From Streptomyces misionensis (GTDB taxonomy: Bacteria > Actinomycetota > Actinomycetes > Streptomycetales > Streptomycetaceae): a DNA stretch of 64,000 nucleotides. Below, piece after piece: positions 21,495 to 29,496 of this stretch. The stretch lies in contig NZ_FNTD01000004.1 in assembly GCF_900104815.1 (NCBI RefSeq), forward strand, positions 744,001 through 808,000, given 5' to 3'. The notes under the pieces are model-generated. The model was given only the letters and a program-made list of their open reading frames with translations, had not been told where the DNA came from and did not search any database. The position numbers and the translations under genes were made by a program. Position 1 is the first letter of the stretch, and the number at the start of each line of letters is the position of its first letter.

Positions 21495-22771
21495 ACATCC
21501 AGCTGCCCGGTAAGGCAGCCACCTTCCAGGCCAACCAGCGTGAGCGGGCCGAGAAGCAGCGCGCGCAGCTCGGTGTCGAGGCCCGGTCCTGGTACCGCAT
21601 CACCAACGCTGCGGACTCCGACGAGGCCGAGGTGATGCTGTACGACGAGATCGGCGGCTGGTTCGGCGCGACGGCTGACGAGTTCATCGCCGATCTCAAG
21701 GGCATCACGGCGCAGAGCATGCGGGTCCGGGTCAACAGCCCTGGTGGGTCGGTGTTCGAGGGCATCGCCATCGCCAACGCGCTCCGGAGCCACCCGGCGA
21801 ACGTCACGGTGCAGGTCGACGGGATCGCCGCCAGCATCGCCAGCGTGATCGCGATGGCGGGTGACCGGGTCGTGATGCAGCCGCAGTCGATGCTGATGGT
21901 GCACGACGCCTCCGGTATGTGCTTCGGCAACGCGGCGGACATGGCCGACACAGCCGACCTCCTCGACAAGATCAGCGACAACATCGCCGACGCCTACTCG
22001 CAGCGCGCGGGCGGCAGCCGGGACGACTGGCGTACGACCATGCGCGCGGAGACCTGGTACACGGCTCAGGAGGCCGTGGACGCTGGTCTCGCCGACGAGG
22101 TCATGCCGTCGCCGAAGAAGCAGGGGCAGCCCGACCCGGACGAGGCTGAGCCGGAGATGCGGCGCCGCTACGACCTCACCGCCTACGGCTACCAGGGGCC
22201 GCCGCAGAAGACCGAGCCGACGCTGACGTTCAACCTCGGCGAGGCGTTCGGCGAGCAGCTGCTGGCAGCGCTGCGCACGCGTCCTGCCGAGGTGAAGGCT
22301 GTGATGCGGCAATTCGATGAGGGCGACCGCGTCCGCGTGACCGGCACACCGCACGAGCCCGGCCACAGCGAGGGCGTCATCGCCGTCGTCAACGGCAACG
22401 CCTACGGCATCATCTTCGACAGCCCGGACGACGACACCGAGCCCGGCGAGCCGTACCTCTGGTACGTCGACAACGAACTGGAGTTCGTCGCTGAAGGCCC
22501 GGACGGCGGCGGCCAGGGCGGCAACTACAGCCAGCCCGCTCCCGAGCCCGAGCCGGAACCGGAGCCCGAGCCGCTCCTGCCCGGCGTCTCCCACCCGATG
22601 GGCGTCCCCACCTCCCAGACCGAGGCCCAGCCCACCGCAGCAGCCGACCCCGTAGACGACTGGACGGCGCTGGTCGCCGCCCTCATACCCGACGACACCG
22701 ACGACTGGTCGGCGCTCGTCTCCAACCTGACCGAGCCCGACACGTCGTCCAGCGCGGCGACGGACGCCTGA
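21491..22771 (+). CDS. ClpP-like prohead protease with long C-terminal extension, 426 aa
   Basis: ATG overlaps the portal stop. The ClpP fold covers about 35-210, with nucleophile S115 in DGIAASIASVIAM, H138 in MLMVHDASG and a downstream acidic residue near 150-156. It would cleave the capsid scaffold domain. Beyond the protease, residues about 225-425 add a barrel-like segment (DRVRVTGTPHEPGHSEGVIA), a Glu-Pro repeat and an acidic tail with two DDWxALV segments. These may act as an internal scaffold. The gene looks complete. Confidence 0.93.
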   Translation: MNIQLPGKAATFQANQRERAEKQRAQLGVEARSWYRITNAADSDEAEVMLYDEIGGWFGATADEFIADLKGITAQSMRVRVNSPGGSVFEGIAIANALRSHPANVTVQVDGIAASIASVIAMAGDRVVMQPQSMLMVHDASGMCFGNAADMADTADLLDKISDNIADAYSQRAGGSRDDWRTTMRAETWYTAQEAVDAGLADEVMPSPKKQGQPDPDEAEPEMRRRYDLTAYGYQGPPQKTEPTLTFNLGEAFGEQLLAALRTRPAEVKAVMRQFDEGDRVRVTGTPHEPGHSEGVIAVVNGNAYGIIFDSPDDDTEPGEPYLWYVDNELEFVAEGPDGGGQGGNYSQPAPEPEPEPEPEPLLPGVSHPMGVPTSQTEAQPTAAADPVDDWTALVAALIPDDTDDWSALVSNLTEPDTSSSAATDA

Positions 22772-22782
22772 AGGAGGCACCT

Positions 22783-24156
22783 GTGGCAACCCCCACCAAC
22801 ACCGTCCCGCGCAATGCCGACGAGCTTGCCGAGATGCTCAGCGACCCGGCGAAGGTCCGCGAGATCGCGAACAGCCGGGAGTCCCTGACCGAGTTCATCG
22901 ACGCCTACGCCCAGAAGCAGCAGGGCGAGGGCACCGACCTCAACCGGCTCGTCGCCGAGGAGACGCAGAAGCAGTTCGCGGACTTCCTCCGCGAGCACGG
23001 CGCCGACATCAAAAACAAGGACGCCGCCGGCGCCATCAAGCGCCTCGACCTCGACCCGCAGGCGCGTCGCGGCGACGGCAACATGCTCACCTCCCACCGG
23101 CAGGCCACCGCCCACAACTCGGCGGCGTCCGGCGCGGTCCTCGACGGCGTCTTCGACAACGCGATGGACTACGCCAAGACCATCTGGCACATGAACAACC
23201 GGCCCGACGCGGAGAAGCTGTCCGCGCTGCGCAACGCCGCGTCCAGCGTCAGCCCGTCCGACGGCGGGTTCCTCGTCCCGGAGACCCTGCGGTCGAACCT
23301 GGCGCAGATCGCGCTGGAGGACTCCGTCGTCCGGCCGCGCGCCACCGTCGTGCCGATGGACAGCGCCAGGGTGCCGATGCCGATGATCGACTCGACCACC
23401 AACCAGGGGTCGGTGTTCGGCGGCATGGTCGCCTACTGGGGCGAAGAGTCGGCGATGCTCCAGGACTCCAACCCGAAGTTCGGCCGGATCGTCCTCGACG
23501 CGAAGAAGCTCACCGGCCTGAGCGCGGTGCCGAACGAGTTGCTCCAGGACTCCATCGTCTCGTTCTCGGCGCTCCTGGAGTCCCTGTGGCCCAAGGCCAT
23601 CGCGTTCTCCGAGGACGCGGCGTTCCAGACCGGGTCGGGTGTCGGCGAGCCCAAGGGCTACCGCGGTGCCGCGAACAAGGCCGCCGTCGCCATCAGCCGC
23701 GGCACCGCCAACACCATCAAGTACACGGACATCGTCGCGATGTACGCGCAGATGCTTCCGTCGTCGCTGAGCCGCGCGGTGTGGATCTGCTCCCCGGACG
23801 CGATCCCGCAGCTCCTCCAGATGTCCCTCACCGTCGGCACCGGCGGTAACAGCATGTTCGTCGTCAACGCCACCGACTCGATGCCCATGAGCATCTTCGG
23901 TCGGCCGCTGATCATCACCGAGAAGGCCAGCCCGCTCGGCACCCGCGGCGACCTGTCGTTCGTGGACCTCAGCTACTACCTGATCGGTGACCGGCAGCAG
24001 ATGTCCATGGACTCCTCCACGGACTACCGCTTCGGCAACGACCAGACGACCTTCCGCATCATCCAGCGCGTCGACGGCCAGCCCTGGCTGAAGTCCGCGA
24101 TCACCCCGCAGAACGGCAGCTCCAACAAGCTCAGCCCCTTCATCGAGCTGGCGTAA
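22783..24156 (+). CDS. HK97-fold major capsid protein with N-terminal scaffold domain, 457 aa
   Basis: GTG at 22783 follows GAAGGAGGC. The first about 130 residues are charged and helical (a delta/scaffold domain), followed by the HK97 fold: SPSDGGFLVPETLRSNLAQI, then EESAMLQDSNPKFGRIVLDA, KKLTGLSAVPNELLQDS, and a C-terminal FRIIQRVDGQPWLKSA. The adjacent ClpP-like protease supports proteolytic maturation. It is the main head protein. Confidence 0.96.
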   Translation: MATPTNTVPRNADELAEMLSDPAKVREIANSRESLTEFIDAYAQKQQGEGTDLNRLVAEETQKQFADFLREHGADIKNKDAAGAIKRLDLDPQARRGDGNMLTSHRQATAHNSAASGAVLDGVFDNAMDYAKTIWHMNNRPDAEKLSALRNAASSVSPSDGGFLVPETLRSNLAQIALEDSVVRPRATVVPMDSARVPMPMIDSTTNQGSVFGGMVAYWGEESAMLQDSNPKFGRIVLDAKKLTGLSAVPNELLQDSIVSFSALLESLWPKAIAFSEDAAFQTGSGVGEPKGYRGAANKAAVAISRGTANTIKYTDIVAMYAQMLPSSLSRAVWICSPDAIPQLLQMSLTVGTGGNSMFVVNATDSMPMSIFGRPLIITEKASPLGTRGDLSFVDLSYYLIGDRQQMSMDSSTDYRFGNDQTTFRIIQRVDGQPWLKSAITPQNGSSNKLSPFIELA

Positions 24157-24202
24157 CCCGCCCGACGAACGCCAACCCCACCACCAGACGAAAGGCAAGC
24201 TC

Positions 24203-24640
24203 ATGGCTCAGAAGGCGCTCGGCAGGCTCGTGAACTTCACCCCTGCCGCGGACGGCAAGTGGATCTCCCTCCAGGACGCGGGAGGCGTGCTCTTCGAGTG
24301 CTACCTCGCCGGCGCCGTCGGCGACACGTACACGCTCCAGGAGGCCAAGGACTCCTCGGGCACCGGCGCGCAGAACCTCGCCGTCATCACCGAGTACTAC
24401 ACGAACACCGGCGACGGCACCGACGCGTGGGTGAAGCGCACCCAGCCCGCCGCCGCGACCGTGGTCACCGCAGCCTCCGCGACGCAGAACGCCATGGCCG
24501 TCGAGGTGCAGGGCACGTCGCTCGACGACGGCTACAAGTACGTGAAGCTGACCAGCACCGGCGCCGGCCTGGTCTTCGCGAACACCCGCGATCTGATGGC
24601 CCAGCGCGCCCCCGAGATGCTGCCCGCCATGGGGGCCTGA
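24203..24640 (+). CDS. Probable head decoration protein, 145 aa
   Basis: ATG at 24203 follows AAAGGCAAG. The protein is beta-rich, Gly/Thr/Ala-rich and small, lying directly after the capsid gene, where decoration or head-stabilising proteins are normally encoded. No family motif is recognised; the call rests on position and composition. Confidence 0.55.
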   Translation: MAQKALGRLVNFTPAADGKWISLQDAGGVLFECYLAGAVGDTYTLQEAKDSSGTGAQNLAVITEYYTNTGDGTDAWVKRTQPAAATVVTAASATQNAMAVEVQGTSLDDGYKYVKLTSTGAGLVFANTRDLMAQRAPEMLPAMGA

Positions 24641-24641
24641 C

Positions 24642-25070
24642 ATGGCGGCCTGGGAGTGCGCCGAATGCACCACCACCTACGCGGTGGGGCTGCCGAAGTG
24701 CCCGCAGTGCGGGTCGGCCATCCGCGTCAACGAAGCGACCCAGCCCCCGGAGGAGCAGGACATGCCGAAGGTGACCGTGCACGGCGGCCCGTCGATCGAA
24801 GGGCACGCCGTCGACCCGGAGACCAGCGAGGTCACACCGATCGAGCCGGAAGAAGGTGAGGGCGTATCAGCTGGTACGAGCTCCTCGACATCCTCCGAGA
24901 CGCCGTCGCAGAGCGACGAGCAGAGCGAGAAGCCGGACCGGTCTCGTGCCCGTGGGACGGGGAGCCGCTCCACCCGAAGCCGCGAGGAGGAGGGCTCTTC
25001 TGCCCGTCGGACGGCTACCGGTGGCCGGAAGACGGCTGGGGACCACTCGGCTGAGGATGGCGACGCGTGA
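24642..25070 (+). CDS. Zinc-ribbon protein with disordered charged tail, 142 aa
   Basis: ATG at 24642, just after the upstream stop. The first 27 residues are a complete ribbon (WECAECTTTYAVGLPKCPQC), two C-x2-C knuckles. The rest is Ser/Glu/Arg/Thr-rich low complexity. Structural-gene position suggests a virion or head-assembly accessory. It overlaps the next gene. Confidence 0.65.
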   Translation: MAAWECAECTTTYAVGLPKCPQCGSAIRVNEATQPPEEQDMPKVTVHGGPSIEGHAVDPETSEVTPIEPEEGEGVSAGTSSSTSSETPSQSDEQSEKPDRSRARGTGSRSTRSREEEGSSARRTATGGRKTAGDHSAEDGDA

Positions 25071-25339
25071 CACCGAGCGTGGGCCGCACCGTCCACTACG
25101 TCAGCTACGGCACCCCCGGCCGTGAGTACACCTCGGAATGCCGGGTCGCGATCGTTACGGCCGTGCCCAAGTACCTCACGGCCGAGCCGATGGACGGCTG
25201 CCCGAACGGTACGGACGGTGAATGGATCGCTTCTCTCGCTGTCCTCACCCCGACTGGCCTGTTCTTCAACGAGGACGTGCCGTTCAGCGAGGACAACCAC
25301 GCGGGCGGCACCTGGCACTGGCCCGAGCGCACCGACTGA
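25067..25339 (+). CDS. Unknown structural-region protein, 90 aa
   Basis: GTG overlaps the previous stop. The protein starts VGRTVHYVSYGTPGREYTSE and continues CRVAIVTAVP and SLAVLTPTGLFFNEDVPF, a small beta-barrel-like pattern common in Streptomyces phages. It ends HAGGTWHWPER. Role unknown; it lies between capsid and connector genes. Confidence 0.65.
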   Translation: MTPSVGRTVHYVSYGTPGREYTSECRVAIVTAVPKYLTAEPMDGCPNGTDGEWIASLAVLTPTGLFFNEDVPFSEDNHAGGTWHWPERTD

Positions 25340-25375
25340 TCCACACCGCTACGAGACGCAAAGGAGGGAGGTGAC

Positions 25376-26455
25376 ATGGGCAGCATCCTCGACACCAACA
25401 CGGCTCCGGACGGCATCCGGTACGCGACCCGCGAGGACGTCATGCGGGCGCTCGACGTGCAGACCACGGCACGCAACCGGCGCCAGATCGACGACGCTAT
25501 CGAAGCCGCCTCGCGCGGCGTCGAGGGCCTGTGTCACCGCCGCTTCTACCCCGTCCTCGGCACTCGGTACTTTGACTGGCCCGGCCGTCCGTCCGCTGGC
25601 TACACGCCGTGGCTGCTTCGCCTGGACGACTCCGAGCTGATCTCGTTGGTGAGCATCACCAGCGGTGGCATCAGCATCCCTCTGGAAGACGTCAACCTGG
25701 AGCCGAACCGTAGCGGCCCGCCCTACTCGCGGGTCGAGATCATCCTGTCCACGAGCGCGGCCTACGGCGGCGGCCAGACGTACCAGCGGGACATCACCAT
25801 CACCGGCCTGTGGGGCTACCGCGACACCGAGACCACCCTCGGCGCGACCACGGCGGCCGTCGGCTCGGAGACGACGCTCACCGTGGACGGCGCCACCTCG
25901 GCGGCCGTCGGCGTCGGCAGCATCCTCCGGATCGACACCGAGCGGATGCTCGTCACCGAGCGCGCGCAGGCCAGCACCGGGCAGACCGGCACCCTCACCG
26001 CCAGCAAGGGCGACACCACCCTCACCGTGGCGGACGGCACCGCCTTCGCCGTGGACGAGGTGCTGCTCCTGGACTCCGAGCGCGTCCGGGTCGATGACAT
26101 CGCCGGGAACACGCTGGTCGTGGAGCGGGCCTACGACGGCACCGTCCTCGCCGCACACACCAACACGGCCATCTATGCGCCGCGCGCGCTCACCGTGACC
26201 CGCGGAGCCCTCGGCACCACCGCGGCCACGCACGCCAGCGGGGCCACGGTGTACGCGTGGCAGCCGCCCGGCCTAATCCACCAGTTGGTCAAGGCGGAAG
26301 CGATCTGGGCGTTGCTGCAAGAGCGGTCCGGTTGGTTCCGGCTCGCCTCGTCGTCCGGGAAGAGCGCCCCCGAGGTGTCCAGGGTCTCGATCGACGCCCT
26401 GCGCGACCAGGCGTACACCGAGTACGGCCGCAAGGCCCGCACGAGGGGAATCTGA
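25376..26455 (+). CDS. Head-tail connector protein with inserted beta domain, 359 aa
   Basis: ATG at 25376 follows AAGGAGGGAGG. The N-terminal (YATREDVMRALDVQTTARNR, VEGLCHRRFYP) and C-terminal parts (QLVKAEAIWALLQERSGWFR, VSIDALRDQAYTEYGRKART) match the helical fold of connector adaptors. Between about 155 and 295 is a Thr/Val/Asp-rich beta insertion with repeats (GSETTLTVDGAT; GDTTLTVADGT). It should sit between portal and tail; the insert may decorate the neck. Confidence 0.75.
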   Translation: MGSILDTNTAPDGIRYATREDVMRALDVQTTARNRRQIDDAIEAASRGVEGLCHRRFYPVLGTRYFDWPGRPSAGYTPWLLRLDDSELISLVSITSGGISIPLEDVNLEPNRSGPPYSRVEIILSTSAAYGGGQTYQRDITITGLWGYRDTETTLGATTAAVGSETTLTVDGATSAAVGVGSILRIDTERMLVTERAQASTGQTGTLTASKGDTTLTVADGTAFAVDEVLLLDSERVRVDDIAGNTLVVERAYDGTVLAAHTNTAIYAPRALTVTRGALGTTAATHASGATVYAWQPPGLIHQLVKAEAIWALLQERSGWFRLASSSGKSAPEVSRVSIDALRDQAYTEYGRKARTRGI

Positions 26456-26456
26456 C

Positions 26457-26855
26457 GTGCCCGGAATGGACTTCGATGTCCGCGTCGCCAAGCGCGGCCC
26501 CATGTTCGACGGGCGCACCGCGAAGGCCGTGCACGCCTACCGCGACGAGATCAGCCTCCGCATCGCCGAGGAAGGCGAGAAGCTGGTCCGGCAGCGTCTC
26601 CACGTCGTCCTGAAGAACCCGACCGGTTACTACGAGTCGCAGATCAGCGTCGGCCGCGCCGGAGACGGCTACCGCGTCTCCGACAGCAACGTCATCTACG
26701 GGCCCTGGCTCGAAGGCGTCGGCAGCCGCAACAGCCCCGTGACCCGTTTCCCCGGCTACGCAACTTTCAGGCGCACAAAGCCCTTGGTCGACCAGCGGGC
26801 CCGGCAGATCGCCGTGCAGCTCCTGGCCCGCTACAAGGCGATGGGGCTGATCTGA
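26457..26855 (+). CDS. Neck / tail-completion protein (HK97 gp10-like role), 132 aa
   Basis: GTG at 26457, one base after the upstream stop. The core has GEKLVRQRLHVVLKNPTGYY, then VIYGPWLEGVGSRNSPVTRF and a basic C-terminal helix. This pattern is usual for small proteins encoded between connector and tail terminator in actinophages. It was assigned by position and pattern. Confidence 0.7.
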   Translation: MPGMDFDVRVAKRGPMFDGRTAKAVHAYRDEISLRIAEEGEKLVRQRLHVVLKNPTGYYESQISVGRAGDGYRVSDSNVIYGPWLEGVGSRNSPVTRFPGYATFRRTKPLVDQRARQIAVQLLARYKAMGLI

Positions 26856-26856
26856 C

Positions 26857-27315
26857 ATGGCCCTCGACATCACCACCATCCTCGACACCGTCCAGACTCA
26901 CGTCCTCACCAGCGGCTACTTCGACACCGTCAACGGACACGAACCCAAGTCCTCGCCAGGGAACGGGCTGTCGGCGGCGGTGTGGGTGGAGCAGATCGGG
27001 CCGGCGCGCGGCGGCAGCGGCCTCGCGGCGACGAGCACTCGGCTCGCCCTGTGCGTGCGCCTGTACACGCCGATGGTGCAGGAGCCCGAGGACGCCATCG
27101 ACCCGAACCTGATGACCGCCCTCGACGCGCTCATGGCCGCCTACTCAGCCGACTTCACGTTGGGCGAGATCGTGCGCGAGGTCGACTTGCAGGGCATCTA
27201 CGGCGACCCGCTGTCCGCTCGCGCCGGCTACCTCACGACGGCCGGCGCGGAGTACCGGGTGATGACGATCACCCTCCCCCTCATCGTCAACGACCTCTGG
27301 GAGCAGGCGGCATGA
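26857..27315 (+). CDS. Tail terminator-like protein, 152 aa
   Basis: ATG at 26857. The sequence starts LDITTILDTVQTHVLTSGYF, has WVEQIGPARGGSGLAATSTR and LALCVRLYTPM, and ends VMTITLPLIVNDLWEQAA. Size and position, just before the first tail-tube gene, fit tail terminators that cap the tail tube. It overlaps the tail gene by 4 bases. Confidence 0.75.
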   Translation: MALDITTILDTVQTHVLTSGYFDTVNGHEPKSSPGNGLSAAVWVEQIGPARGGSGLAATSTRLALCVRLYTPMVQEPEDAIDPNLMTALDALMAAYSADFTLGEIVREVDLQGIYGDPLSARAGYLTTAGAEYRVMTITLPLIVNDLWEQAA

Positions 27316-28061
27316 GCAAGAGCAGCGGCCTCGGCGACAACCTCTACATCTCGGGCTTCGACGCCTCCGGGGACATCAGCGCGCTCGGCAACGTCGGCGG
27401 CGGCCCGGCAGCGCTGGACTTCACCGCGATCAACAAGTCCGCGATGGAACGACAGGGCGGCGTCCGCGACGGCCGGATCGAGTTCACCGCCTTCTTCAAC
27501 CACGTGGCCGCCGGCACCGGCACGCACGAGAAGCTGTCCGCGCTGCCGACCAGCGACGTCATCCTCACGTACTGCCGCGGCACCAACGTCGGCGATCCGG
27601 CGGCCTGCCTGGTCTCGAAACAGATCAACTACGACGGCACCCGCGGCAACGACGGCGCGTTCACGTTCGCCGTGTCGGCGCAGGCCAACGGCTACGGCCT
27701 CGGCTGGGGCCGCCAGCTCACCGCCGGACTCCGCACCGACACGGCTGCCACACAGGGCGCGAGCATCGACACGGTGGCGGCGACCAGCTTCGGCGCCCAG
27801 GCGTACATGCAGGTAACCGCCTTCACCGGCACCGACGTCTCGGTGAAGATCCAGGACAGCGCCGACAACGTGACCTTCGCCGACGTGCCTGGGCTGACCT
27901 TCACCCAGATCACCGCCGCGCCCGCGGCGGAGCGGATCGCCACCGCACCCACCGCGACGATCCGCCAGTACCTCCGCGCAGTCACCGTGACGACCGGCGG
28001 CTTCACCAACCTGAGCTTCAGCGTGGTCGTGGTCAAGAACGAGTCGGCGGTGACCTTCTGA
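27312..28061 (+). CDS. Tail tube protein 1 with C-terminal beta domain, 249 aa
   Basis: ATG at 27312 overlaps the previous stop. The N-terminal 145 residues (SGLGDNLYISGFDASGDISA; FTAINKSAMERQGGVRDGRI; FTFAVSAQANGYGLGWG) have the layout of a tail-tube fold. Residues about 146-249 form an extra beta domain (FGAQAYMQVTAFTGTDVSVK) that may project from the tail. The 28511 gene encodes a second, shorter relative sharing SGLG and NKSAxER segments, so the tail may have two tube-like proteins. Confidence 0.75.
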   Translation: MSKSSGLGDNLYISGFDASGDISALGNVGGGPAALDFTAINKSAMERQGGVRDGRIEFTAFFNHVAAGTGTHEKLSALPTSDVILTYCRGTNVGDPAACLVSKQINYDGTRGNDGAFTFAVSAQANGYGLGWGRQLTAGLRTDTAATQGASIDTVAATSFGAQAYMQVTAFTGTDVSVKIQDSADNVTFADVPGLTFTQITAAPAAERIATAPTATIRQYLRAVTVTTGGFTNLSFSVVVVKNESAVTF

Positions 28062-28507
28062 TGCACAGGATCGAACCGCAGATGCCGGCCGCCGCGTACA
28101 AGACGTACGCGATCGTCGCGCCGAAGAGCACCCACTGGGTGGACGCGACGTGCGCGGAGGTGGACTGCGCGCACTACCTGAACGGCTGGCAGTCCGTCAT
28201 CGACGAAGCCACCGAGCTAGGCCAGCGGCAGGCCCACTACATCCGCAAGCGGTCCGGCCGCGCCTACCGCGAGGAACGCCGCCCGGACGGGCTGACCGCG
28301 TTCACGTTCGAGGCCGGACAGCCCTGCTTCAACGCGGCCAAACACCAGAAGCGGACCGGACGGCCGGAGCTGTACATCGTCCGCGACGGCGACCACCGCG
28401 GTAACCCGCGAGGCACCGCTCCGCGGCAGCACGTCCGCGCGGCCGACTGGGTCGAGGACTTCGCCGAGCACCAGCAGGCGCTCGCCAACGAACACCAGAA
28501 GGGATAG
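28061..28507 (+). CDS. Conserved tail-region protein, 148 aa
   Basis: ATG overlaps the previous stop. The sequence MHRIEPQMPAAAYKTYAIVA, then HWVDATCAEVDCAHYLNGWQ and HYIRKRSGRAYREER, is typical of a protein encoded next to tail-tube genes in Streptomyces siphoviruses. C-x4-C with nearby His may bind metal. Its role in tail assembly is unknown. Confidence 0.75.
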   Translation: MHRIEPQMPAAAYKTYAIVAPKSTHWVDATCAEVDCAHYLNGWQSVIDEATELGQRQAHYIRKRSGRAYREERRPDGLTAFTFEAGQPCFNAAKHQKRTGRPELYIVRDGDHRGNPRGTAPRQHVRAADWVEDFAEHQQALANEHQKG

Positions 28508-28510
28508 ATC

Positions 28511-28918
28511 ATGGCCAAGGCTTCCGGTCTCGGGTGGTCCGTGCTGTCGGTGGACGACAGCACCGGCACCCCGAAGGACATCAAGAACGACGTCACGAAC
28601 CTCCAGTTCGCGACGCCGCGCGCGACGCAGGACATCACCGGCGTCAACAAGTCCGCGATCGAGCGGCTGCTGTTGCTCGCGGATTTCAGCATCACCCTGA
28701 ACGGCGTCTTCAACGCCGCGACCGGTGCGAGCCACGACGTCTTCAAGACCGTGCCGTCCACCTCGGTCGCGCGGACCACGTCCCTGACCGTCAACGGCGT
28801 CAGCCTCAACAACGAGGTGCTGTATACGGACTACCCGCTCACCCGCTCCAACTCGGGTGAGCTCACCTGGGCCGTCCCCGGCGTCCTCGCCGACGGCACC
28901 GTCCCCGTCTGGTCCTGA
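28511..28918 (+). CDS. Tail tube protein 2 (short), 135 aa
   Basis: ATG at 28511 follows AGAAGGG. It shares SGLG near the N-terminus, GVNKSAIER, FNAATGASHDVFKTVPST and GELTWAVPGVLADGTVPVW patterns with the 27312 product, but lacks the C-terminal beta domain. It is the gene directly before the tail chaperones, the normal place for the major tail protein, so this one is perhaps the main tube subunit. Confidence 0.75.
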   Translation: MAKASGLGWSVLSVDDSTGTPKDIKNDVTNLQFATPRATQDITGVNKSAIERLLLLADFSITLNGVFNAATGASHDVFKTVPSTSVARTTSLTVNGVSLNNEVLYTDYPLTRSNSGELTWAVPGVLADGTVPVWS

Positions 28919-28939
28919 CCCCCTGAGAGGAGGCCCGCG

Positions 28940-29341
28940 ATGGGCTGCAAGAGGAACCCCAAGCTGTACAAGCTCCGCTTCGCCGACGGCGACTACGAGG
29001 GCCTCGAAATCACGATGCGGTCGGTGTCCATCGGCGAGATGCGCGCCATGCAGGGCACCAGCGAAGAGGGCTCGGGCCGGGACGGCTTCGACCGGATGGC
29101 GGACCTTGTCGCCTCCCACATGGTGGCCTGGAACCGCGAGGACGAGGACGGCAACGCGCTCCCGCCGACGATGGAGTCCCTCGAAGACGAAGAGCCGTCG
29201 CTCATCAACCTGATCATCGACCGGTGGACGGACGCGGTCGCGGGTGTCGCCGCCCCTTTGGAGCAGCCCTCGAACTCTGGCGGCAGTGCCCCGGAGGAGT
29301 CCATCCCGATGGCTCCGTTGTCACCGAGCCTCGCGAGCTGA
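28940..29341 (+). CDS. Tail assembly chaperone, unshifted form (G-like), 133 aa
   Basis: ATG at 28940 follows AGAGGAGG. The sequence RKLYKLRF-like start, MRSVSIGEMRAMQG and LINLIIDRWTDAVAG resemble the upstream tail chaperone of siphoviruses, which coats the tape measure during tail assembly. The zero frame ends at 29341. It lies between the tail tube and the tape measure genes, exactly as in lambda G. Confidence 0.85.
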   Translation: MGCKRNPKLYKLRFADGDYEGLEITMRSVSIGEMRAMQGTSEEGSGRDGFDRMADLVASHMVAWNREDEDGNALPPTMESLEDEEPSLINLIIDRWTDAVAGVAAPLEQPSNSGGSAPEESIPMAPLSPSLAS

Positions 29342-29496
29342 CCGACGCGAGATTCATCCTCGGCCTCTGCGACCGCTGGCACAAACTGCCCAGCGAGATC
29401 TTGGCCGAGCCTGCCGAAACGCTGCGCCTGCTGACGATCGAATCGATGGGGGTGAACCCAGATGACCAACGTGGTAGAGATCCTGATCACGGCTAA
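28940..29496 (+). CDS. Tail assembly chaperone, -1 frameshift fusion (GT-like), 185 aa
   Basis: At 29254-29260 the heptamer CCCTTTG lies in the correct zero frame (C CCT TTG) for a -1 slip. The shifted frame reads on through GAALELWRQCPGGVHPDGSV, FILGLCDRWHKLPSEILAEP and ETLRLLTIESM to a stop at 29496, overlapping the tape measure start. The shifted segment has no ribosome site of its own, as expected for a frameshift extension. The lambda G/GT arrangement is well known; the slip itself is inferred. Confidence 0.85.
29254..29260 (+). promoter_or_regulatory. Programmed -1 frameshift slippery site
   Basis: CCCTTTG, X-XXY-YYZ in the frame of the 28940 gene. The -1 frame after it is open for 78 codons and encodes the chaperone extension. 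Confidence 0.8.

Noticed and set aside
29224..29496. A separate gene for the second tail chaperone with its own start
   Set aside because: No ribosome site or plausible start lies near its beginning; the in-frame CCCTTTG site and the lambda-like order explain it as a frameshift extension.
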